Origin: Synergistales bacterium Syner_01
GTDB taxonomy: Bacteria > Synergistota > Synergistia > Synergistales > Aminobacteriaceae
Assembly: GCA_001604435.1 (NCBI GenBank)
Contig: LVBO01000229.1
Coordinates: 1 to 7,245 of the forward strand
Direction of reading: 5' to 3'
Length of the DNA: 7,245 bases
The stretch's first letter is position 1; the number at the start of each line of letters is the position of its first letter. Shown here in pieces: positions 1 to 6,005 of the stretch. A program made the translations under genes and the position numbers. The notes below the pieces were generated by a model. The model was given only the letters and a program-made list of their open reading frames with translations. It had not been told where the DNA came from and ran no database searches.

Positions 1-1
1 C

Positions 2-1306
2 TGCTGGACCTTCGGGGCCATGGCTGCCGTGGAATCGTCTCTATTGCCCGGCGAGATTCGCGATTTCTCCGAATGGCATCTGGGCTACTGGGCGTATGTG
101 ACGAATCCGGAAGGCTTCCCCGCATTTACCCAGTGGAGCGACCCGGAGAATCCCTTCCCGAACGAGCGGGCAAGAATCTACGATCAGGGCGGCGACGACT
201 GGAAGGCGGTGGCGGTGCTCGCCAGAGGGACGGGGCCGGTGGACGAGGACGATCTTCCCTACGACGGTCCGCTTCCGTCGACGAAACCGAATCTCGCGAG
301 GCGGAAGCTGTTGACCGGGGCGCTCTACCTGCCGTATTCGGCGGACGAAATCGAGGAGCAGGGGTACCCGCATCTTATCGCGGACGAAGTGAAATCCTCC
401 ATTATGGCGTACGGCGCGCTCTCCATCGGCATGATGGCGGACTTCAACGAGGGCGCTTGGAATTCGACGACGAACGCCTTTTATTACTCCGGCCGGAGAG
501 GAGCGAATCACGCGGTGAACGTGGTCGGATGGGACGACGGCTTCCCAAAGGAGAACTTCGCGACGACGCCTCCGGGAGACGGCGCGTGGATCGTCCGGAA
601 CAGCTGGGGTGAACGGTTCGGCGAGGGAGGGTACTTCTACGTGTCCTACTACGATACGAGTCTCGACAGCGGCATCGCGTACATTCTTTCTTCTCCCGAT
701 CTCTACGGCATCATCCATCAGCACGATCCGCTGGGATGGGTGCGCTCGGTCAGCGCCTTCGAAACGGATCCCGAAACGGGGTGGATGGCGAACGTCTTCA
801 CCGCCGGGGAGGATCAGACGCTCCGCGCGGTCTCGTTCTACGCGGCGGCGTTCGGGGCGAAGTACGAGCTGTTCATCGACGCCGTATCCGGCGGCGTCTC
901 CTCTGCGAGCGAAGCGCTCCTCGCGGTGGGAGTTGCGGGGACCTTGGAGAAGCCGGGATACCATACGGTCACTCTGCCTCGGTCCGTCGGGGTGGGTAAA
1001 GGAACGCGTTTCCGGGTGCGGGTGAAGCTGACCACGCCGGGATACGACTACCCTCTGCCCGTCGAACTTCCACTTGAGGAGTATTCGGACAACGCGACGG
1101 CCTCCCCCGGCGAGAGTTTTTACAGCGGGGACGGCGCGTCGTGGAGGGATCTCACGGACGACATCCCCGGAGCGAACTTCTGCATCAAAGTCTTCGCGAC
1201 GGCCGGGATGACCGCCGGCGGGGGGAGCGGCGGGTGCTCCGTCGCCGCTGCGTCGCCGCTGCTTTTCGCGTTGCTGGCGCCTCTTCTGCTGCTCCGCAAA
1301 AAGTAA
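2..1306 (+). CDS. Papain-family (C1A) secreted cysteine protease with lectin-like domain and Synerg-CTERM tail, 5'-partial
   Basis: The gene is open to the left edge; reading in frame from base 2 gives CWTFGAMAAVES, the papain catalytic Cys helix (compare CGSCWAFS), so the nucleophile is the first complete codon. The ATG at 20 is therefore internal, not the start. The catalytic His is in NHAVNVVGWDD (codon 509-511) and the Asn in VRNSWGERFGEGGYFYVSY (codon 599-601), completing the triad. Bases about 746-1204 encode a beta-rich region resembling the lectin-like domain found after C1A proteases in bacteria and archaea. The last 29 residues (1217-1303) have a Gly-rich linker, SGGCS (Cys codon 1235-1237), a Leu/Ala-rich membrane span and a basic RKK end, matching the Synerg-CTERM sorting signal. 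It should hydrolyse proteins outside the cell while surface-anchored. The signal peptide and any propeptide lie outside the window. Certain as a C1 protease; the lectin-like call is less sure. Confidence 0.93.
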   Translation, partial: CWTFGAMAAVESSLLPGEIRDFSEWHLGYWAYVTNPEGFPAFTQWSDPENPFPNERARIYDQGGDDWKAVAVLARGTGPVDEDDLPYDGPLPSTKPNLARRKLLTGALYLPYSADEIEEQGYPHLIADEVKSSIMAYGALSIGMMADFNEGAWNSTTNAFYYSGRRGANHAVNVVGWDDGFPKENFATTPPGDGAWIVRNSWGERFGEGGYFYVSYYDTSLDSGIAYILSSPDLYGIIHQHDPLGWVRSVSAFETDPETGWMANVFTAGEDQTLRAVSFYAAAFGAKYELFIDAVSGGVSSASEALLAVGVAGTLEKPGYHTVTLPRSVGVGKGTRFRVRVKLTTPGYDYPLPVELPLEEYSDNATASPGESFYSGDGASWRDLTDDIPGANFCIKVFATAGMTAGGGSGGCSVAAASPLLFALLAPLLLLRKK

Positions 1307-1325
1307 AGACAACAGGTTCTTGCTC

Positions 1326-1367
1326 AGAAAGAAGAAGCGGGCCCCCGAAGTTGCGAGGGCCCGCTTC
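1326..1367 (-). terminator. Rho-independent terminator of the CoADR-rhodanese gene
   Basis: A perfect 11-bp stem pairs 1334-1344 (GAAGCGGGCCC) with 1357-1367 (GGGCCCGCTTC) around a 12-base loop. Reading the minus strand, the stem is followed by TTCTTTCT, a moderately U-rich tail, 27 bases after the stop of the minus-strand gene. On the plus strand no T-run follows, but the hairpin sits 27 bases past the protease stop and may also protect that mRNA. Confidence 0.75.
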
Positions 1368-1393
1368 CCATACATGAGAAGCCTTGGGTAGCG

Positions 1394-3082
1394 TTACCGG
1401 AGGTCGTACGGCCAGGCGGAGACGCCTCCTTCGAGGAGCGCGACGCGCTCGTAGCCGCTTCCGCGAAGCGCGGCGACGGCGTCCCATGCGCGGGCGGAGA
1501 TCTTGCAGAACGTCACGATCTCCCGGTCCTTCGGGACTTCGGAGAGGCGCGTACGAAGCTGCCCCAGCGGGATGTTCGCGAAGTCGTAGGGGATGCGCCC
1601 CTGAAGGTCCAACTCCTGCGGAGAGCGGACGTCGAGCAGGAACGGAGGGTTCGGCCCCTCCATGAGCGTCTTCAGCTCCTTCGGGGAGTAGGTCTTCACC
1701 AAGCCGTCCATCTTGTTCCGCAGGACGTTGGCCGCGTGCGTCGTCGGGTCGAGCGCGGTGGCGAAGGGGGGCGCGTAGGCGAAGTCGGTGTCCGCCAGCA
1801 TATCGACCGTCATGCCGCAGGTGATCGCCGCGACGAGGGAGTCGAGCCGCTTGTCCACCACGCCGCCGCCCATGAACTGCGCACCGAGGACTCTGCGAGA
1901 TTTTCGGTCGGCCACGAGACGGATCGTCATCGCGCCCTTGCCCGGCATGAAGTGCGGCCGGTCTGGCTCCTCGACGACGATGCTCACAGGGTCGAATCCC
2001 GCGGCGCGCGCCTGTTCCTCGTCGAGACCGGTCTTTCCTATGGTGAGGTGGAAGAGCTTCAGGATCGCCGTGCCGACGACTCCCGCGAAGCGCGTGGGCA
2101 GTTCGGCGATGTTGTCGGCGATGACCCGCCCCTGCCGGTTCGCGGTGGAGCCCATCGGTTGCCAGACGGACTTCTCGGTGAGGATGTTCTTGGACTGGAC
2201 GCAGTCGCCCCCCGCATAGATGAAGGGATCGCTGGTCCGGAGACACTCGTCCACCACGATGGTCCCGTTGGGGTGGAGTTCGAGTCCCGCCTCCTTGGCG
2301 AGGATCGTGTTCGGGCGGATGCCGACGGCAAGGAGCACCATATCGGCGGAGAGAGTACGCTTGTCGGTCTTGACGCCGGTCACGACGCCGTTCTCGCCTA
2401 TGATTTCGACGACCCTCTCTCCGCCGTAGAAGCCGACGCCCTTCTGGCGCAGCATCTTGGCCACGCGAAGGCCGAAGTCCTCGCCGACGAGCGCGGGAAG
2501 AGGCGTGGGAAGAATGTCGGCCACGGAGACGGAGATGCCGCGGTCGGCGAGCGCCTCGACGACCTCCATGCCGATGAGCCCTCCGCCGATGATGACCGCC
2601 GATTTGACGCTTCCGGCGTCGATGGCCGATTTCATCGCCATCGCGTCGGGCATCGTCCAGAGGGTGAAGACGCGGCTGAGGTCGTTTCCGGGAATCGGGG
2701 GGCGGATGGGGGAGGCGCCTGTGGCGAGTACGAGTTCGTCGTAGGGGAAGAAACGCTCCTCTCCCGACGCCGTATCCGTGGCGGCGACCATTTTCTTTTC
2801 TCTGTCGATGCGGGTCGCCATGTGTCCGGTGTACACGGTCACGTTCTTCACGTTGCGGAAGAAGTTGGCGTCCCTGACGATGCCGAGCGGCGTGCAGACG
2901 AGATCCTTGTACTCCTTCACCACGTCGCCGACGAAGTACGGGAAGCCGCACCCGGCGACGCTCAGATGCTCGCCCCGTTCCAGAATGGTGATGTCGAACT
3001 CCGGCGCAAGTCGCGCGAGCCGGGCCGCCGTCTTCGCGCCGCATGCCACGCCGCCGATGACGAGAACCTTCTTTTTCTCCAT
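1394..3082 (-). CDS. CoA-disulfide reductase with C-terminal rhodanese domain (CoADR-RHD)
   Basis: A flavoprotein of 562 residues from the ATG at 3082. The N-terminal FAD site is VLVIGGVACGAKTAAR (residues 6-21), followed by the redox Cys45 in LSVAGCGFPYFVG, the single active-site Cys of the CoADR/NADH-oxidase-type disulfide reductases. The NAD(P)H-binding IIGGGLIGMEVVEAL lies near 164-178, the second FAD motif YAGGDC near 289-294, and the dimerisation domain with FAYAPPFATALDP near 434-446. Residues about 468-562 form a rhodanese domain: LLDVRSPQE, the active loop CKISAR (Cys526, CX4R), and EGGVSAW. Family members reduce CoA disulfide, CoA persulfide or polysulfide with NAD(P)H in the cytoplasm. 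AGGGG lies 9 bases before the ATG; a GTG six bases upstream (3088) is in frame but only 3 bases from that Shine-Dalgarno, so ATG is preferred. It follows the DUF3343 gene. Substrate (CoA disulfide, persulfide or polysulfide) cannot be told from sequence. Confidence 0.95.
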   Translation of the reverse strand: MEKKKVLVIGGVACGAKTAARLARLAPEFDITILERGEHLSVAGCGFPYFVGDVVKEYKDLVCTPLGIVRDANFFRNVKNVTVYTGHMATRIDREKKMVAATDTASGEERFFPYDELVLATGASPIRPPIPGNDLSRVFTLWTMPDAMAMKSAIDAGSVKSAVIIGGGLIGMEVVEALADRGISVSVADILPTPLPALVGEDFGLRVAKMLRQKGVGFYGGERVVEIIGENGVVTGVKTDKRTLSADMVLLAVGIRPNTILAKEAGLELHPNGTIVVDECLRTSDPFIYAGGDCVQSKNILTEKSVWQPMGSTANRQGRVIADNIAELPTRFAGVVGTAILKLFHLTIGKTGLDEEQARAAGFDPVSIVVEEPDRPHFMPGKGAMTIRLVADRKSRRVLGAQFMGGGVVDKRLDSLVAAITCGMTVDMLADTDFAYAPPFATALDPTTHAANVLRNKMDGLVKTYSPKELKTLMEGPNPPFLLDVRSPQELDLQGRIPYDFANIPLGQLRTRLSEVPKDREIVTFCKISARAWDAVAALRGSGYERVALLEGGVSAWPYDLR

Positions 3083-3159
3083 GACCACAATCCCCTGCCT
3101 TTCGGAAGTTCGCGGCCCGGCGGACGAATGTTCTGCGAGCGGACGCCCTGGCGCCGCGA

Positions 3160-3190
3160 CTTATACCACTACCCCTATATGGTATTTCAA
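3160..3190 (-). promoter_or_regulatory. Candidate sigma-70-type promoter for the CoADR-rhodanese gene
   Basis: The 116-base gap between the DUF3343 stop and the CoADR start is unusually AT-rich at its distal end. The minus strand carries TTGAAA (3190-3185), a 19-base spacer, and TGGTATAAG, an extended -10 (TATAAG at 3165-3160). The spacer is longer than ideal, but the TGn extension can compensate. Transcription would start near 3153, giving a leader of about 70 bases. This suggests CoADR can be transcribed independently of the upstream gene. Confidence 0.45.
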
Positions 3191-3198
3191 AACGGGAG

Positions 3199-3429
3199 TT
3201 ATGTCCAGTCATCCCCCAAGGAATGGAAATCGGAGACGTCCACATGTTTTTTTCCGCAGAGTTCGCGGACGCGCTCCTCTTCTTCGCAGGGGAATTCGCA
3301 GGCCAGCCCGCAGCTCGTCGAGAGGCTGCGCGGCACGGGGACGATTTTCGCGGCGATACCCTCCTTGCGGCACACGCGTTCGAAGAGGACGGCCATGCTC
3401 GTGATGTCGAAGGTCGCCAGGCAGTGCAT
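3199..3429 (-). CDS. DUF3343 / putative Se/S carrier-like small protein
   Basis: This 76-residue protein has the DUF3343 layout: an N-terminal strand (MHCLATFDIT), a helix containing AVLFERVCRKEGI, the strand AAKIVPVPRSL, then the motif STSCGLACEF with the expected Cys. DUF3343 (Pfam Se_S_carrier) proteins are proposed to carry sulfur or selenium and often sit near sulfurtransferases or selenium genes; the biochemistry is poorly established. Extra Cys residues occur in LACEFPC and ELCGKK. I chose the ATG at 3429 because AGGAAGG lies 7 bases upstream and the fold begins there; an in-frame ATG at 3516 would add about 29 His/Glu-rich residues unlike the family. It lies 116 bases upstream of the CoADR-rhodanese gene on the same strand, consistent with sulfur or selenium transfer between the two products (inference). 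Confidence 0.85.
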   Translation of the reverse strand: MHCLATFDITSMAVLFERVCRKEGIAAKIVPVPRSLSTSCGLACEFPCEEEERVRELCGKKHVDVSDFHSLGDDWT

Positions 3430-3508
3430 CGCTATTCCTTCCTCTCGGGGTGAAGAATGATGTGGCAAAAGCCCGTCTCGGTTTTCATCGTGAGTATGCA
3501 GAGCATGC

Positions 3509-3545
3509 GGACACAACCTTTCAAAAAAAGCGTATACTGAAGGGT
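3509..3545 (+). promoter_or_regulatory. Candidate promoter for the Cys-rich lipoprotein gene
   Basis: TATACT at 3533-3538 is a good -10 match, preceded by an A-run at 3523-3529. The -35 is weak: GGACAC (3509-3514) with an 18-base spacer is the best I find. A start near 3545 would give a leader of about 33 bases before the GTG at 3578. The 148-base intergenic region must also serve the divergent DUF3343 gene, for which I see no convincing promoter. Confidence 0.45.
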
Positions 3546-3577
3546 GAAAGAAAACCCTGTTTCGGAGGTGACGAATT

Positions 3578-3751
3578 GTGCGTTTTTTTCTGCTCGCGCT
3601 GGTGCTGCTGGCGGCCTGTATTCCGATGATACCGGGTTCGAAACGGGCGCGCCCTTGCTACAAGGGGTGTCACGGTTGCGGAAAATGCATGAAGTCCTTC
3701 CGCGGCGACGAAGAGAATGAAGAACGAATGCCTTCGCATCCCCTGAACTGA
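3578..3751 (+). CDS. Small Cys-rich probable lipoprotein, 57 residues, GTG start
   Basis: GTG at 3578 is preceded by GGAGG (3564-3568) with 9-base spacing, an ideal ribosome site. The product begins MRFFLLALVLLAAC, a short hydrophobic export signal ending in the lipobox LAAC (Cys14), so a lipid-anchored envelope protein is likely, although 13 residues is short for such a signal. After a basic stretch (GSKRARP) comes CYKGCHGCGKC (Cys27, 31, 34, 37; spacing X3, X2, X2), which could hold a metal or FeS cluster or form disulfides. The tail is acidic (GDEENEER) and ends at TGA. A candidate promoter upstream and a strong terminator 14 bases after the stop make it a single-gene unit. I recognise no family. 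It diverges from the sulfur cluster and converges on larC. Function unknown; coding status supported by signals rather than homology. Confidence 0.7.
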   Translation: MRFFLLALVLLAACIPMIPGSKRARPCYKGCHGCGKCMKSFRGDEENEERMPSHPLN

Positions 3752-3764
3752 CCACGATCGTTTC

Positions 3765-3834
3765 GTGCCGGCCAGGCGGGAGTCTTCGGACGCAACGAGG
3801 TCCCGGACTCCCGCCTGGTCGGCGCCCCGTTTTT
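3765..3834 (+). terminator. Strong Rho-independent terminator between the lipoprotein gene and larC
   Basis: A stem of about 20 bp pairs 3765-3784 with 3806-3825; the inner 13 bp (CCAGGCGGGAGTC with GACTCCCGCCTGG) are perfect and the outer part has two G-T wobbles. A TTTTT run follows at 3830-3834 on the plus strand. The run overlaps the larC stop codon by one base, so the hairpin also sits immediately downstream of larC on the minus strand and may act in both directions, although no T-run follows it there. Confidence 0.85.
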
Positions 3835-5126
3835 CAGAGGAGGAACTCGTTCATCAGTCGTTCCCGCATCTCCGGGAGCGGGATGCCGTATTCCTCCGAA
3901 AGTCTCCGGACGTCCTCGAACTCAGGGTTGCTCCGAAGAACTTCCTCCCCGAGGCGCGCCACCTTGAAGCGGACGATGCCCCACGAGGTCTCCCGTTCCA
4001 CGATCTCCGCGTCGGCCTTCAGCCTGTCGACCGCGTACATCCGGACGCCGAGCGTCGTCGTCTCCCGCAGCAGCGTTTCCGCGAAGCTCCGCTCCGTTCC
4101 GGGCCGGCAGAGGCAGCCGAGCGTGACCGCGGGACGCCCCTTCTTCATGACGATGGGCGCGACCCATACGTCGAGCGCTCCTTCCGCGAGGAGCATGTTC
4201 ATGACCGGCGCGTAGTACTGCGGATTCATGTCGTCGATGTTCGTCTCGACGACGACTCCCGAATCCCGCGCGATCGTCCCCTCGCCGCGAGCGTCGCTCT
4301 CCTCCGTCTCAAGCAGCAGCACGCGCAGCACGTTGGGAATGTCGCCGTCGCGGTCGCCCGCCCCCTTGCCGCTTCCGAGCACCTTCCCCGGGGGGAGGGG
4401 GCCGAACGAGGACGCGAGGCATCGCACGAGCAGCGCTCCGGTGGGCGTGACGCGTTCCATCGGCTCTCCTTCGACGCGGATCGGAAGACCGGCGAGCAGC
4501 TCGGCGGTCGCAGGAGCAGGAACGGGAAGGATGCCGTGCGCGCAGTTGATGGTTCCGTGCCCGACGTTCAGCGGCGAGGAGACGATCGAATCCACACCCG
4601 CCATCTCCACGAGGACGAACGCGCCGATGATGTCGGCGATCGAGTCCAATGCACCGACTTCGTGGAAGTGGACCTTGTCGGGAGTCGTCCCGTGGACCTT
4701 CGCCTCGGCCTCGGCCAAAAGGCGGAAAGCGGCGGCGCTCCGCTCCTTCACACGCGGAGTGAGCGGGCTTGCCTCGATGATTTCGAGGACGTCGGCGAGT
4801 CCGCGGTGCGGATGATCCTCCGACGAGGCGATGCGCACCTTGGTTCCCGCGATGCCGCCCCGAACCGTCTGCGTAATGGAGATGCCCAGTCTGTCCGTTA
4901 CGTCCGCGTGATGGTGCGTATCGTTGCTGGTATGTTGGTGCGCATGGTGGGAATGGTCGTGATCGTGCGGGTCGGGGTGCGCATGACCGTGCTCGTGGCC
5001 GGGAAAGAGGACGACGCTTTCCATCGTGCGGAGAAACGCCTCCCTGTCGAGGCCGAGGTCGAGCATCGCGCCGAGAAACATATCGCCGGCGATTCCGGCG
5101 AAACAGTCGAGATAGAGCGTTTTCAT
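3834..5126 (-). CDS. larC: Nickel-pincer cofactor biosynthesis protein LarC
   Basis: LarC inserts nickel into the pyridinium-3,5-bisthiocarboxylate mononucleotide to finish the nickel-pincer cofactor used by lactate racemase LarA and relatives; the family is a CTP-dependent cyclometallase in the cytoplasm. The 430-residue product shows the family N-terminus (LYLDCFAGIAGDMFLGAMLDLG, residues 4-25), HFHEVGALDSIADI (153-166), ETNIDDMNPQ (294-303), MKKGRPA (327-333) and the C-terminal NPEFEDVRRLSEEYG. Residues 44-73 contain 14 His, a likely nickel-holding insertion. The ATG at 5126 has GGAGG 7 bases upstream; the longer frame to 5153 adds nine residues without a better ribosome site. The N- and C-terminal parts are one open frame, unlike Lactiplantibacillus plantarum larC, which needs a frameshift. 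No larA, larB or larE lies in the window. Confidence 0.96.
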   Translation of the reverse strand: MKTLYLDCFAGIAGDMFLGAMLDLGLDREAFLRTMESVVLFPGHEHGHAHPDPHDHDHSHHAHQHTSNDTHHHADVTDRLGISITQTVRGGIAGTKVRIASSEDHPHRGLADVLEIIEASPLTPRVKERSAAAFRLLAEAEAKVHGTTPDKVHFHEVGALDSIADIIGAFVLVEMAGVDSIVSSPLNVGHGTINCAHGILPVPAPATAELLAGLPIRVEGEPMERVTPTGALLVRCLASSFGPLPPGKVLGSGKGAGDRDGDIPNVLRVLLLETEESDARGEGTIARDSGVVVETNIDDMNPQYYAPVMNMLLAEGALDVWVAPIVMKKGRPAVTLGCLCRPGTERSFAETLLRETTTLGVRMYAVDRLKADAEIVERETSWGIVRFKVARLGEEVLRSNPEFEDVRRLSEEYGIPLPEMRERLMNEFLL

Positions 5127-5162
5127 CAAGAGACCTCCGTGTACGAAGTTCACAACGCGGCT

Positions 5163-5171
5163 ATTGTATCA
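5163..5171 (-). promoter_or_regulatory. Candidate extended -10 promoter of larC
   Basis: On the minus strand TGATACAAT (5171-5163) is an extended -10 element (TGn plus TACAAT). No good -35 is visible at the usual distance. A start near 5156 would leave a leader of about 30 bases before the larC ATG. The terminator at 5226-5261 separates larC from the upstream gene, so larC needs its own promoter, which supports this element. Confidence 0.5.
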
Positions 5172-5225
5172 TCCGTCGCGCGGAATACGTTGGCGGTATG
5201 AGAAAAACGACGCGCCGCCTCCATG

Positions 5226-5261
5226 AAAAAAGCCGCCGGACGAACGAGTATATCCGGCGGC
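5226..5261 (-). terminator. Rho-independent terminator of the exported-protein gene
   Basis: A perfect 9-bp GC stem (5232-5240 GCCGCCGGA with 5253-5261 TCCGGCGGC) with a 12-base loop is followed on the minus strand by six Ts (complement of 5231-5226). It begins 27 bases after the stop of the minus-strand gene. This is a textbook intrinsic terminator. Confidence 0.92.
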
Positions 5262-5287
5262 GCTGTCATTCCGTCCATAGAGAAGGA

Positions 5288-5836
5288 TCAGTGGATTTCG
5301 ATCTCCATATCCTTCGTGCACTGTTTTCCGGAAGTGTTGTCGGTCACCACCCAGGAGAGAATGTGCTTCCCCTCCGGCCACCCCGAGAGGTCCAGTATCA
5401 CGGTGAACCAGACGTCGCGGACCTTGCTCTTCAGGAAATACTCGTGTGTGATGATCTGCTTGTCCTCGGCGACGACGGCGCCTTTCTCGTCTTTGACGAG
5501 CAGATCGAGCGAAAGACTGATATGATATTGGTCGTCCTTCACTCCCAGCTTGAAATTATCGACCTCGAGGTAGATCGTAGGTTTGTCGTCTTTATGAAAA
5601 CGGTTGCTCTCCTCTTCGACGTAGAGGCCGTATCCGCGGACCTCCTTGACGAAAAGGCCTTTGAGGAAGACGATTTCTTCAGGACCCTGCGCGTCGGCGG
5701 GAAAAGGGGAGATGAGCGACGCGACGCAGATGAACATGAGAAGAAGGAGAAAAGGACCTTTAGGGCAGTACGGCGCGCTTCCCGCGGAAGCGCCGCCTCT
5801 CCGAAAAGAAAGGACTGGCGATAGTGTCACAGTCAT
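5288..5836 (-). CDS. Exported protein of unknown function, probable Ig-like beta fold
   Basis: The 182-residue product has an N-terminal signal peptide with a long n-region (about 27 residues, including FRR and CPKG), a hydrophobic core at about 28-43 and an ADA cleavage site after residue 49, so the mature part should be periplasmic or extracellular. That part alternates charged and hydrophobic strands (for example TIYLEVDNF, YHISLSLDLLV, VWFTVILDL) and ends with WPEGKHILSWVVTDNTSGK, the G-K-h-x-L-x-V-x-D pattern common in bacterial Ig-like domains; I recognise no named family. The ATG at 5836 has AAGGAGG 4 bases upstream. A longer frame from 5896 lacks a ribosome site and would encode its first residues across the TATAAT promoter element, so I reject it. 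It is transcribed alone, with its own promoter and terminator. Confidence 0.8.
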   Translation of the reverse strand: MTVTLSPVLSFRRGGASAGSAPYCPKGPFLLLLMFICVASLISPFPADAQGPEEIVFLKGLFVKEVRGYGLYVEEESNRFHKDDKPTIYLEVDNFKLGVKDDQYHISLSLDLLVKDEKGAVVAEDKQIITHEYFLKSKVRDVWFTVILDLSGWPEGKHILSWVVTDNTSGKQCTKDMEIEIH

Positions 5837-5873
5837 GCAGCCTCCTTGAGAAAAAAAATGAAAAACCCAAAGC

Positions 5874-5879
5874 ATTATA
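5874..5879 (-). promoter_or_regulatory. -10 element (TATAAT) of the exported-protein gene
   Basis: A perfect TATAAT lies at 5879-5874 on the minus strand, 38 bases before the ATG, within an AT-rich stretch (5850-5890) flanked by A and T runs. The -35 region near 5902-5897 (TAGTCC) is a poor match, so strength may come from the A/T tracts or an activator. Confidence 0.6.
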
Positions 5880-5908
5880 TAGATTTTTTTATTCATGGAC
5901 TAGGGAAA

Positions 5909-5929
5909 TATACTGTTTATCGAAAACAG
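5909..5929 (+). promoter_or_regulatory. Candidate promoter -10 and overlapping inverted repeat upstream of the RNase H gene
   Basis: TATACT (5909-5914) is a plausible plus-strand -10; no clear -35 is present (T-rich 5886-5891 at 17 bases). It overlaps the inverted repeat CTGTTTATCGAAAACAG (5913-5929; 6-bp arms, 5-base centre), which would cover the transcription start and so could be an operator. The leader would be about 85 bases. The minus-strand promoter lies only about 30 bases away, so one regulator could affect both genes. Confidence 0.35.
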
Positions 5930-6005
5930 ACCGTGCAAATGAATCTTAAGGCTTATTTGTTCTCGAAAATTAACGAAAGTTACCTTCGCCGATAAGGAGC
6001 ATCGT

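Noticed and set aside
41..1375. A 444-codon minus-strand open frame antisense to the protease
   Set aside because: Arg-rich shadow without recognisable motifs; it would also run through the terminator hairpin at 1326-1367.
1185..3245. A 686-codon minus-strand open frame overlapping the CoADR-rhodanese gene, and a 574-codon plus-strand frame at 1736-3460
   Set aside because: Both are rich in Arg, Gly, Ala or His/Asp without domain motifs, while the overlapping 1394-3082 frame carries every motif of a known enzyme. They reflect GC-rich codon use.
3493..3507. Short inverted repeat GTATGC-AGA-GCATGC as an operator for the DUF3343 gene
   Set aside because: Only six pairs with one wobble, and no convincing promoter next to it; chance occurrence is likely.
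3430..3516. N-terminal extension of the DUF3343 protein from an upstream ATG
   Set aside because: A good ribosome site (AGGAAGG, 7 bases) precedes the ATG at 3429 and the family fold begins there; the extra residues are unlike the family.
3834..5126. Programmed frameshift splitting larC into larC1 and larC2
   Set aside because: The frame is continuous from the N-terminal to the C-terminal motifs, so no frameshift is needed.
3765..5201. A 478-codon plus-strand open frame antisense to larC
   Set aside because: Low-complexity Arg/Asp/Val composition, no ribosome site of note, and it runs across the terminator hairpin; larC on the other strand is unambiguous.
5837..5896. N-terminal extension of the exported protein from an ATG at 5896
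   Set aside because: There is no ribosome site before it, and the extension is encoded by the promoter -10 and the Shine-Dalgarno of the shorter start.
5913..5929. LexA (SOS) box
   Set aside because: The spacing between CTGT and ACAG is nine bases rather than eight and no SOS gene is adjacent; kept only as an unassigned inverted repeat.
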